Source of the DNA: CAVSKL01 sp963728475 [NCBI: Candidatus Eiseniibacteriota bacterium]
GTDB taxonomy: Bacteria > Eisenbacteria > RBG-16-71-46 > JABDJR01
NCBI GenBank assembly: GCA_963728475.1
Contig: CAVSKL010000002.1
Coordinates: 248,001-312,000 of the forward strand
Length of the DNA stretch: 64,000 nt
Reading direction: 5' to 3'
Under the pieces are notes generated by a model. The model made no database searches. It had not been told where the DNA came from and was given only the letters and a program-made list of their open reading frames with translations. This document shows, piece by piece, positions 56,980 to 64,000 of the stretch. A program made the translations under genes and the position numbers. The first letter of the stretch is position 1. Every line of letters begins with the position of its first letter.

Positions 56980-57501
56980 ATGACCAGAAAGTCACTTTCC
57001 GTGCTGGTGGGGACGGCGCTCGTGGCCGCGGCGGTGGCCTCCGTGTCGGGGTGCGCCAAGCATCCCAAGCCGTCGGTGGAGGTGGAGACCCCGCCGTCCA
57101 CCGGCCAGCAACCCGCGGAGCCGCCGCCGGCCACGACGCCGCCGGCGACCGAGAATCCGAACGCCTGGAAGGACCAGGTCCGCGACGTGTATTTCGACTA
57201 CGACAAGGCCGAGTTGCGCAGCGACGCCCGGAGCGCGCTCCAGGGCGACGCCAAGTTCCTCAAGGATCATCCCGACGCCTCGGTGACCCTCGAGGGCCAC
57301 TGCGACGAGCGGGGAACCGAGGAGTACAACCTGGCCCTGGGACAGCGCCGCGCCGATGCGGTGCGGGGCTACCTGAGCGACCTCGGGGTGGACGCCTCCC
57401 GGCTCAAGACCCTCTCGTACGGCGAGGAAAAGCCATTCGACCCCGGTCACACCGAGGACGCCTGGTCTCAGAATCGACGGGTGCATTTCGACATCCAGTA
57501 G
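56980..57501 (+). CDS. pal: Peptidoglycan-associated lipoprotein Pal
   Basis: Pal anchors the outer membrane to peptidoglycan. From ATG 56980, preceded by GAGGAGGG, the protein is 173 residues with a lipobox VSGC (Cys25), a proline-rich linker and an OmpA-like domain containing VYFDYDKAELR and EGHCDERGTEEYNLALGQRR, the diaminopimelate-binding segment. An in-frame upstream TTG (56935) would destroy the signal peptide layout. A 16-bp GC palindrome lies between pal and cpoB. Confidence 0.95.
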   Translation: MTRKSLSVLVGTALVAAAVASVSGCAKHPKPSVEVETPPSTGQQPAEPPPATTPPATENPNAWKDQVRDVYFDYDKAELRSDARSALQGDAKFLKDHPDASVTLEGHCDERGTEEYNLALGQRRADAVRGYLSDLGVDASRLKTLSYGEEKPFDPGHTEDAWSQNRRVHFDIQ

Positions 57502-57518
57502 GGGGCCTGGAATCGGCC

Positions 57519-57534
57519 CCGGCCCCGGGGCCGG
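57519..57534. repeat. Perfect 16-bp GC palindrome between pal and cpoB
   Basis: CCGGCCCCGGGGCCGG is its own reverse complement. It may form a hairpin that modulates expression or stability of the downstream gene; no T-tract follows. Confidence 0.4.
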
Positions 57535-57547
57535 AACGGAATTCGCC

Positions 57548-58375
57548 ATGAACTCGACCATTCGTGCCTGTCTGCTGGTGACCTTGGCCGGCGCGCCTTT
57601 GGCGCTGGGGGGATGCGGGGCCTTCTTCCGCCAGCCGGTGAACGTGGAGGTTACCCGGCAGGAGGTGGAGACCATGCGCAAGGAGCAGGCGGAAATGCTC
57701 GCCCTGGTGCGCGACATCAAGTCCCAGGTGGATGCGCAGTCGGAGTCGATGGCCTCGCTCCGGGCGGACAGCAACTCCCAGCTCCAGGACCTGGAGCAGC
57801 GCCTGGAGACCCTCCGGTCGCAGCTCGAGGACCAGGGCGTGCGGATGGACAAGATGATCACGCACCGGGTGGAGGCGGGCCGGACTCCTCCTTCACCCGC
57901 GGTGAACCCCCCCGGCGCCGGTATGCCCGCGGCCGTCGATACCGGCGCGGTGGCCGGGGCGCCGGCGGACACCGGCGAGGGCGAACCCGGGGGGCCGCCG
58001 GCCTCGGAGAGCGAACTGTACGATGCCGCCAACCGCGACTATTCCCGTGGGAATTATCAGCTTGCGGTGGCCGGCTTCCAGGACTTTCTGAAGTACTACC
58101 CCCAGTCCGACCGCGCCGATAATGCCCAGTACTGGATCGGGGAGAGCTACTTCGCCCTGGGGGACTTCGATCAAGCGATCCAGGAGTTCTTGAAGGTGCG
58201 CGACCTCTACCCCGACGGGGACCGGGTATGCGCCGCCACCCTCAAGATCGGCTACGCCGACCTCCGCAAGGGGGATTCCGCCGGGGCCCGGACCTACCTG
58301 AACTACGTGGTGAAGGAGTGCCCGGGGACCGACGAGGCCCGCCTGGCCCAGGACAAGCTGGCCAGCCTCCGCTAG
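57548..58375 (+). CDS. cpoB: Cell division coordinator CpoB (YbgF-like) lipoprotein
   Basis: CpoB couples Tol-Pal work to peptidoglycan synthesis at the septum. The 275-residue protein has a good lipobox LGGC (Cys23; E. coli CpoB is instead soluble), a coiled coil (about 35-105) that would trimerise it, a Pro/Gly/Ala linker, and C-terminal TPRs: LYDAANRDYSRGNYQLAV, YWIGESYFALGDFDQAIQEF and IGYADLRKGDSAGARTYL. Completes the tolA-tolB-pal-cpoB set. Confidence 0.9.
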   Translation: MNSTIRACLLVTLAGAPLALGGCGAFFRQPVNVEVTRQEVETMRKEQAEMLALVRDIKSQVDAQSESMASLRADSNSQLQDLEQRLETLRSQLEDQGVRMDKMITHRVEAGRTPPSPAVNPPGAGMPAAVDTGAVAGAPADTGEGEPGGPPASESELYDAANRDYSRGNYQLAVAGFQDFLKYYPQSDRADNAQYWIGESYFALGDFDQAIQEFLKVRDLYPDGDRVCAATLKIGYADLRKGDSAGARTYLNYVVKECPGTDEARLAQDKLASLR

Positions 58376-58404
58376 GCCCGGTCCCCACCCGGCCCCGGCG
58401 TCCG

Positions 58405-59559
58405 CTAGACCCCCACGACGTGCGCCGCCGCCCGCCGGAGCCGCGCCGCCGAGGAGCCGGGTCCGAACTCCACCGCCTTGATCTCCCGCCCCGCGCGGCC
58501 CAGCCGCGCGCGCAGCCCGGGGTCGGCCGCCAGCTCCCCCCAGCGCCCGGCCAGTTCTCCGGGGCTTCCCGGGGGGACCAGGAAGCCGTTCACCCCGTCG
58601 GCCACCGCCTCCGGGACTCCTCCGGTGCGGGTGGCGATCACCGGAAGGCCCGAAGCCGCCGCCTCCAGGAACACGATGCCGAAGCCTTCCACGTCGTCCG
58701 CCTCCAGCCGGGCGCGCGAGGGCCCGGCGAATAGATCGGCGGCCCGGTAGAGATCCGGCAGCTCCGCCTCGGGGACCGCCCCCAGGAATCCGGTCCGCCC
58801 CAGCACCCCGTGCCGCTCCGCCCGCCGCGCCCACGGCCGGGGATCCCCCGGGCCCGCCACCGCCAGCCGCACCGCCGGCGGAAGCCCCGCGAGCGCGGCG
58901 AAGAGGTCGTCGAGGCCCTTGCGCTCCACCAGCCGCCCCACGAACAGCGTCACCACCGCGTCCTCGGGCCAGCTCCGGCGGGCGCGCAGGGCTCGCCGCT
59001 CCGCCTCGTCGCGCGCGGGCCGGAACCGCGCCGTGTCGACCTCCGGGGGCACCACCGCCACCCGTTCCCGGGGCAGCCCCAGCTCCGCCGCCACCCCCCC
59101 GGTGTAGGCGCTGTTGACCAGGTGGAGCCGGACGTCGCGGACCAGCGCCTCCCAGCGGCGCCGCTTGAGCGGATGGTCCCGCCAGCGCCGGGCGGTGCGG
59201 AGGAGGTCGTTCCCGTGATAAGCCACCGCCGCCGGCACCCCGCACTCGCGGGCGATCCGCAGCACCGGCGGGGCGTAGGGGCGCGCGTTGCCCGCGAGCA
59301 GGAGATCCGGGCGCCGGGCCGAGATCTCGTCCCACACCGCGCGGGCGGCGCGCACCAGGTTCCAGGGCCGGTGGGCGCGGGCGGCGGAGAAGGGGAGGGG
59401 ATGGAGCCGGGCGCCGCCGGCGGGAACGGGGGGACGCCCCTCCCAGCTTCCCGCAAGCACGGCGGCGTCGTCCCCGAGGCCCCGGGCCAGGTCCGCGTAG
59501 TAGCGCGCCATGCCGCCGGGGCGGGGCGGGAAGTCCTGGGTGAGCAGGAGCACCCTCAA
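58405..59559 (-). CDS. Glycosyltransferase, group 1 (GT4-like)
   Basis: The 384-residue protein starts with TTG 59559, overlapping the stop of the upstream gene as TTGA. It begins LRVLLLTQDFPPRPGGMARY, the usual GT-B N-terminus, with VNSAYTGGVAAELGL in the middle and FVGRLVERKGLDDL, then DDVEGFGIVFLEAAASGLPV, the nucleotide-sugar E-x7-E region. It is the last gene of the leftward LPS operon. The sugar it adds is unknown. Confidence 0.9.
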   Translation of the reverse strand: MRVLLLTQDFPPRPGGMARYYADLARGLGDDAAVLAGSWEGRPPVPAGGARLHPLPFSAARAHRPWNLVRAARAVWDEISARRPDLLLAGNARPYAPPVLRIARECGVPAAVAYHGNDLLRTARRWRDHPLKRRRWEALVRDVRLHLVNSAYTGGVAAELGLPRERVAVVPPEVDTARFRPARDEAERRALRARRSWPEDAVVTLFVGRLVERKGLDDLFAALAGLPPAVRLAVAGPGDPRPWARRAERHGVLGRTGFLGAVPEAELPDLYRAADLFAGPSRARLEADDVEGFGIVFLEAAASGLPVIATRTGGVPEAVADGVNGFLVPPGSPGELAGRWGELAADPGLRARLGRAGREIKAVEFGPGSSAARLRRAAAHVVGV

Positions 59560-60650
59560 CGCGGGGGATCTCCCGCCGCCGCCCGGACAAGGAGCGGGCG
59601 AAGCCGGTTCCACACCTCGGAGGCGGCGGGGATCCGGCCGAACTCCTCCCACACCCGGAAGCGCGCGCCGTAGGGCGCCCACCGCCAGGGAGGCGTGGAG
59701 AGGAACACGAAGTACGAGGGCACCCCCACCCCCGCCGCCACGTGCACCGGGCCGCCGTCGTGGGTGAGAAAGTAGGTGAGCCGGGAAAGCACCCCCTTGT
59801 ACTCGGCGAAGGGGAGGTCCACCAGGGTGGGCACCGGCCGCCGCCCCAGCGACCGCACCTCGTCCAGGGCCGGCCGGTCGGGGGTGCGCCCCAGGAGCAC
59901 CGGCTGGTAGTCCAGATCGCTGGCCGCGCGCTGGAGCACGGTGGCGTAGTTGGCGGGCGCCCACTGCCGCTCCGGCCGGTGGGGGGTGCCGCCCACCTGC
60001 ACCCCCAGGATCGGCCGGGCCAGGTCCACCCCGGCCCCGGCGAGGATCGCCTCCGCCCGGGCGCGCTGCGCGGGGGTGACCCCGAGCACGTGCTCGCGGG
60101 TGGACACCGGGATCCCCAGGCGTTCCAGGAGGGTGAGCCCGTAGTCCACGATGTGCAGGCGGAGGTCGTCGGGGGGAGGGACCACGCAGTCGTACCCCAG
60201 GCGCGCCAGCGGGCTCCCCGAGGGCGCCGAGTCGAGTCCGGCCAGGAAGGCGGGGGCGGCGCGGCGGGCCAGCACCACCGCGGAGGCGGAATGAGCGATG
60301 GTGGAGAGCACGAGCCCGGCGTCGAAGCGCTCCTCCCGGAGGCGGCGGGCCAGGCGGATGCCGTGAAAGGGGGCCGCCGGCCCCTTGAGCCGGGCAATCT
60401 CCACCGCGTCGAGGTCGGGGCTGTCCAGCACCGCGGGAGCATTGTAGGGGCCGGCCACCACGACCAGCCGCGCGCGCGGAAGCGCCAGGCGCAGATTCCG
60501 GATGAGCGGGGTGGCGACCAGAAGGTCGCCCAGCTTGTGGTGGGGCTTGACCAGGAGCACCGAGCGCGCGGCGCGGAGCCGCGCCCCGGCCTCCTCCAGG
60601 GTGAGCGGGGTGGGGTCGCCGAGAAGCCGGGTGAGGAGCGCGTCGTTCAC
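59556..60650 (-). CDS. Glycosyltransferase family 9 (heptosyltransferase-like)
   Basis: GT9 enzymes transfer heptose from ADP-heptose to the LPS inner core. The 364-residue protein has VLLVKPHHKLGDLLVATPLIR near residue 31, split as KPHHKLGDLL for the first motif, GVQVGGTPHRPERQW in the middle and YFLTHDGGPVHVAAGVGVP, the GT9 donor-binding motif. GTG start overlapping the upstream gene by four bases. Confidence 0.9.
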   Translation of the reverse strand: MNDALLTRLLGDPTPLTLEEAGARLRAARSVLLVKPHHKLGDLLVATPLIRNLRLALPRARLVVVAGPYNAPAVLDSPDLDAVEIARLKGPAAPFHGIRLARRLREERFDAGLVLSTIAHSASAVVLARRAAPAFLAGLDSAPSGSPLARLGYDCVVPPPDDLRLHIVDYGLTLLERLGIPVSTREHVLGVTPAQRARAEAILAGAGVDLARPILGVQVGGTPHRPERQWAPANYATVLQRAASDLDYQPVLLGRTPDRPALDEVRSLGRRPVPTLVDLPFAEYKGVLSRLTYFLTHDGGPVHVAAGVGVPSYFVFLSTPPWRWAPYGARFRVWEEFGRIPAASEVWNRLRPLLVRAAAGDPPR

Positions 60651-61618
60651 CGGCCCTCCGTGACCGCGTCGCGGAACGCGGGATAGACCGCGGCCACCGA
60701 GTGCGTGGCCACCACCCGTTCGCGGCCCGCCTCCCCGAACCGGCGGGCGGTGTCCGGATCAGCGGCCAGTCGCGCCATCGCCTCCTCCCACGCCTCCGGC
60801 CCGGCGGGGAGGAAGCCGTCCTCGCCGGGGGCCACCAGCTCCGCGTTCACCCCCACCGGGGAGGCCGCCACCGCCAGCCCCGCCGCCCGGTAGAGGAGGA
60901 TCTTGAACCCGCACTTTCCCCGATTGAACGGGGTGTCGTCCAGGGGCATGAGGCCGGCCCAGGCCCGGGCCAACAGTTCCGACTCCGCCTTCAGCGACCA
61001 TCGGACGAAGCTCGCCCCGTCCGGAAGCGCCGCCGGCGGACGGTCCGCGCAGATCGCCAGCCGCGCCCGGGGCGCGCGGGCCCGGGCGCGGGGGAAGGCC
61101 CCCAGGACCGGGGCCAGGCTGGCCAGCCCCGCCCGGCTCCCGATCCACACCAGGAGCCCCGGCTCCCGCTCCCCGAACTGCGAGGGCCGGTGCCGCTCGG
61201 TGTCGACGGGCGTCGGCACCACCCGGGCGCGTTCCGGCCGGACCGAGGCCCCGGCCAGGGTCCGGTTCCCGGCCAGCACCCGGTCGGCCGCCTCCGTCAC
61301 CGCCTCCCAGCGCTCCCGGTTCCGGGCGCTCCCGGGCCCGTCCAGGTAGACCGCGTCGTCCACGTCGTAGAGGAGCGTCCCCGCCCGGTCCCGGAGCCGG
61401 GCCAGCTCCGCCGGCGCGAAGAGCTTCTTCTGGACCAGGAGCCGGTCCCCGCGATGCAGGGATGATTTCAGAAGCAACCGCGGGAAAAATCCGCGCGGGA
61501 TGGTTCGGACCCGGACCGCGAGGCCGTCGGCGGCCAGCCGGGGCAGGTACTGGTGGATGCGGAGCCGGGTGCTCCCGGTGGAGCGGTCGCCGATGGTCCA
61601 GATCTGGAGGGCGTTCAC
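60647..61618 (-). CDS. Glycosyltransferase, group 1-like
   Basis: The 323-residue protein starts with GTG 61618 in a four-base overlap. The N-terminus ALQIWTIGDRSTGSTRLRIHQYLP resembles GT-B enzymes; LLYDVDDAVYLDGPGS, then PTPVDTERHRPSQF and GKCGFKILLYRAAGLAVAAS support the family. It is short for GT4 and the usual E-x7-E region is altered: the second half reads NRGKCGFKILLY. Linked to the core LPS cluster; specificity unknown. Confidence 0.82.
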   Translation of the reverse strand: MNALQIWTIGDRSTGSTRLRIHQYLPRLAADGLAVRVRTIPRGFFPRLLLKSSLHRGDRLLVQKKLFAPAELARLRDRAGTLLYDVDDAVYLDGPGSARNRERWEAVTEAADRVLAGNRTLAGASVRPERARVVPTPVDTERHRPSQFGEREPGLLVWIGSRAGLASLAPVLGAFPRARARAPRARLAICADRPPAALPDGASFVRWSLKAESELLARAWAGLMPLDDTPFNRGKCGFKILLYRAAGLAVAASPVGVNAELVAPGEDGFLPAGPEAWEEAMARLAADPDTARRFGEAGRERVVATHSVAAVYPAFRDAVTEGR

Positions 61619-62730
61619 CGCCCCTCCCCGGCGCCGGCCGCGACCCCGGCCAGGAGCGCTTCCATCCGGTCCACCATGAGCCCGTCCCCGAACTCCCGCT
61701 CGGCCCGGGCGCGGGCGGCCGCGCCCAGACGCGCCCGGAGCGCCCCGTCGTTCAGGATCCGCTCCAGGGCCCCGGCCAGGGCCGCCGGATCGCCGGGGGG
61801 GACCAGGAGGCCCTCCACCCCGTCGGTCACCGCCTCCGGCACCCCGGCCACCCGGCTCGCCGCCACCGCCTTCCCCTTGGCCAGGAACTCCACCACGCTG
61901 TTGGGGAACCCCTCGCTCCCGTCGAGCGACGGGAGCACCGCCGCCGCCGCATCCTCCAGGAGCCGGTCCAGCCCGTTCCGGAACCCCAGGAACCGCACCC
62001 GGCCGCCCAGCCCCAGGTCCGCCGCCCGCCGGCGCAGCGCCGGTTCCTCGGAGCCGGTCCCGATCACCGCCAGCACCGGCGGCGGACCCGCGACCGCCGC
62101 CCGCGCCATGGCCTCGAGCAGCACCGCGTGCCCCTTGTGGGGAAGGAGCTGGCTCGCGGTGACGAGAATGGGGACGCCGGGGGCGGTCGCCAGCTCCGCG
62201 CGGAGCGCCCCCCGCCCGAGGCCGGGCGCGAACCGCTCCAGGTCCACCCCGTTCGGGATCACCGCGACCCGTTCCGCCGCCCGCATCCAGGGGAAGCGGG
62301 CGAGGTCGTCGCGGATCGCGCGGGCCGGGGTCACCACCCGGTCCACCCAGCGGCGCTGCTCGAAGCGCACCCGCGCCCGGTCGCGGATGTCGCCGGAGCG
62401 CCCCACCCGCTGCACCACCGGGATCCCCGACCAGCGGCACGCCGGGCCGGCGGCGCGCACGTCCTTGGAGACGTTCACCACCGCCGCCCCCGCCTCCACC
62501 CGGGCGAACTCGCGCCGGAGGAGGGCGACGGTGAGGGGGTTGTAGTCGGGGCCGAAGCGGGTCTCCACCACCTCCAGGCCGGCCTCGCGAGCGGCGGCGG
62601 CGAACGGATTTCCCCGGGCGGGGAACACCACCACCCGGTGGCCGCGGGCGGCCAGCCCCGCGCCCACCCGCAGCGTCCAGCTCTTCACTCCGCCCCAGCG
62701 GCGGGTGCTGTTCACGAACACCACCGTCAT
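61615..62730 (-). CDS. Glycosyltransferase, group 1 (GT4)
   Basis: The 371-residue protein begins MTVVFVNSTRRWGGVKSW, a GT-B start with the acceptor-loop glycines, then VIPNGVDLERFAPG, VTASQLLPHKGHAVLLEAM and DGSEGFPNSVVEFLAKGKAV, the donor-binding E-x7-E. A clear member of GT4. It overlaps both neighbours by four bases, so the operon is translated in a coupled way. Confidence 0.93.
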   Translation of the reverse strand: MTVVFVNSTRRWGGVKSWTLRVGAGLAARGHRVVVFPARGNPFAAAAREAGLEVVETRFGPDYNPLTVALLRREFARVEAGAAVVNVSKDVRAAGPACRWSGIPVVQRVGRSGDIRDRARVRFEQRRWVDRVVTPARAIRDDLARFPWMRAAERVAVIPNGVDLERFAPGLGRGALRAELATAPGVPILVTASQLLPHKGHAVLLEAMARAAVAGPPPVLAVIGTGSEEPALRRRAADLGLGGRVRFLGFRNGLDRLLEDAAAAVLPSLDGSEGFPNSVVEFLAKGKAVAASRVAGVPEAVTDGVEGLLVPPGDPAALAGALERILNDGALRARLGAAARARAEREFGDGLMVDRMEALLAGVAAGAGEGR

Positions 62731-63761
62731 CGGGGCGCGCCCGCGTCACGGGCCGGGTCGGGAACGAAGCCGGCGGCCAGGAGCGCTTCCACCTCGGCCC
62801 ACACCGACTCCACCGGGATCTCCTCGATCCGCTCCGCCCCGGTGCAGGCGCCGGCGGTGGGAAGGGGGCGGGTGTCGGAGCGGGTGGCCACGAACCGGTG
62901 CCGGGGATCGCCGGGCGGGGTCCAGGCCTCCGGATGCACCCGCCCGAACACCGCCACCGTGGGCACCCCCGAGAGAGCGGCCAGGTGCTTGGGCCCGCCG
63001 TCGTTGCCCACGAAGAGCGCGCAGCGGGCCAGCACCTCCTTCAGGGTGGGGAAGTCGGGGGGCGGATCCATCCTCGCGGACGGGCGCCGCATGGCCGAGG
63101 CCACCCGCTCCGCGGCCTCGGACTCCCCGGGACCGAACACCAGGAAGGGGAGGAACCCGCGACCGGCCAGCCGGTCCCCGATCTCGGCCAGCCGCTCCGG
63201 AGGCCAGACCTTGTACGGCCGCCGGCTCACCCCGAACAGCGCGGCCACCGGACGCTCCCCGAAGTGCTCCTCGGCCAGGCGCCGCCCGGCCCGCCGGGCC
63301 TCCTCCGAGACCGGGAACTCCAGCCTCAGGTCGCCGAGGTCGATCCCCGGATCCTGGAGGAGCTTCAGCTTGTCGAGCGCGCTGTAGTCCGGGTTCCGCC
63401 GGCGGTAGATCCGGTTGTAGCAGCGGTCGTGGGGGCGGCCGCCGGCGAAGCCGATCCGCTCGGGGGCGCGGGCGGCGGCGGCGAGAAACGCGGTCTTGGC
63501 CAGGCCCTGGGCGTCCACCACCAGGTCGTAGCGGCGACGGCGGAGCTCCCGGGCGAGCCCGAGCGCCCCCAGCCGGTTCCCCCCCCCGGACAGGGTCAGG
63601 ATGCCGTGGAGGTGGGGGTTGTGCTCGAGCACCGGGCGGCTCCCCGGTTCGGTGAGAGCGTCGATGCGGGCTCCGGGATGGCGGCGGGCAAGCTGGCGGA
63701 TCATGGGGGTGGCCATGAGCACGTCGCCGAGGCGCCGGAGCTGGATGACGAGCACGCGCAT
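62727..63761 (-). CDS. Glycosyltransferase family 9 (ADP-heptose:LPS heptosyltransferase)
   Basis: The 344-residue protein has the GT9 N-terminus MRVLVIQLRRLGDVLMATPM, DLVVDAQGLAKTAFLAAA with the catalytic aspartate, KVWPPERLAEIGDRL and LFVGNDGGPKHLAALSGVP, the ADP-heptose-binding segment. It resembles WaaF/WaaC-type enzymes; the exact heptose position is not determined. Three bases separate it from the DUF6165-like gene upstream. Confidence 0.93.
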   Translation of the reverse strand: MRVLVIQLRRLGDVLMATPMIRQLARRHPGARIDALTEPGSRPVLEHNPHLHGILTLSGGGNRLGALGLARELRRRRYDLVVDAQGLAKTAFLAAAARAPERIGFAGGRPHDRCYNRIYRRRNPDYSALDKLKLLQDPGIDLGDLRLEFPVSEEARRAGRRLAEEHFGERPVAALFGVSRRPYKVWPPERLAEIGDRLAGRGFLPFLVFGPGESEAAERVASAMRRPSARMDPPPDFPTLKEVLARCALFVGNDGGPKHLAALSGVPTVAVFGRVHPEAWTPPGDPRHRFVATRSDTRPLPTAGACTGAERIEEIPVESVWAEVEALLAAGFVPDPARDAGAPR

Positions 63762-63764
63762 GGG

Positions 63765-64000
63765 TCAGCTCTCCCGCGGCCCGTCCCCGTCGCCGTAGTC
63801 CACGTACTGCTTCTCCTCGATCAGCTCGGAGTCGAAGCGGAGGTTCACCCGGCGCTTGATCGCCGCCCGGCGATCGTTGGTGAAGTAGACCTGGCGGGCC
63901 AGCGCGGTGAACCGGTCGGAGAAGTCCCCCTCCCGCTCCAGGCGGCGGAGCGCGTCCTCAACGTCCCACAGCCGTTCGTTGACCTCGCGAAGCTCCGCCT
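63765..64000 (-). CDS. DUF6165-like protein (partial, 5' end outside window)
   Basis: The visible C-terminal 78 residues run from AELREVNERLWDVEDALRRL through FTALARQVYFTNDRRAAIKRR to the end of the protein, ending in an acidic tail. This closely resembles DUF6165 proteins, small proteins often found among LPS-core genes; the start lies beyond the right edge. Function unknown. It is first among the visible genes of the leftward LPS operon. Confidence 0.7.
   Translation of the reverse strand, partial: AELREVNERLWDVEDALRRLEREGDFSDRFTALARQVYFTNDRRAAIKRRVNLRFDSELIEEKQYVDYGDGDGPRES

Overview
Organism. By eye the window is very GC-rich (roughly 70%), gene-dense, and rich in GTG and TTG starts with 4-base stop/start overlaps. 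It encodes a diderm envelope: Kdo synthesis, lipid A acylation, an Lpt exporter, BamD, the TolA-TolB-Pal-CpoB set and LPS core glycosyltransferases. It also has features typical of the FCB (Bacteroidota-like) superphylum: a PorV/PorQ-like barrel, secreted proteins with FlgD/T9SS-like C-terminal sorting domains, a TonB receptor with an N-terminal carboxypeptidase-regulatory-like domain, and a GWxTD-like protein. A GC-rich FCB-affiliated lineage (for example Eisenbacteria, Gemmatimonadota or Latescibacterota-like) fits best; this is inference, not a taxonomic assignment. I see no insertion sequences, prophage, CRISPR or integrase.

Layout. 1-626: the 5' end of a leftward ArsR regulator with its promoter, then a spacer carrying 16-bp repeats. 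627-5635: Kdo operon kdsB-pyrG-kdsA-kdsC-kdsD, closed by an intrinsic terminator. 5656-19640: one almost continuous rightward operon, lpxL-like, lptC, lptB, rpoN, hpf, hprK, then mannose-family PTS EIIA and EIIB, a GH57 glucanotransferase, EIIC, EIID, HPr, EI, a phosphoglucose/phosphomannose isomerase and a sugar-phosphate nucleotidyltransferase. 19657-33805: housekeeping genes metK, ftsK, rimO, a secreted unknown, bamD, nadD, polA, coaE, prfB (with its programmed frameshift), a phosphohexomutase and an alkyladenine-type DNA glycosylase.

33802-47503: a surface/secretion block holding a lipoprotein with a possible ethylbenzene-dehydrogenase-like domain, an outer-membrane barrel, a TonB receptor behind a long two-promoter leader, two large paralogous secreted proteins on either side of a PorV-like barrel, and a GWxTD-like protein. 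47533-51434: gapA-pgk-tpiA-secG-tRNA-Leu(GAG). 51617-53683: a GT-C type membrane protein facing a small basic HARE-HTH protein. 53684-54707: a gene-free, partly AT-richer kilobase. 54708-58375: tolA-like, tolB, pal, cpoB. 58405-64000: a leftward LPS glycosyltransferase operon with a DUF6165-like gene at the edge.

How it fits together. The Kdo genes, the acyltransferase, Lpt genes and the glycosyltransferase cluster build and export LPS. The PTS operon joins sugar phosphorylation, HPr-Ser control through HprK, hexose-phosphate isomerisation, alpha-glucan remodelling and nucleotide-sugar synthesis. The 34-47 kb block is the least understood part and the best candidate for an undescribed system. 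Starts were chosen from conserved N-termini, ribosome-binding sites and overlaps. Family names come from motif recognition, with no database search.
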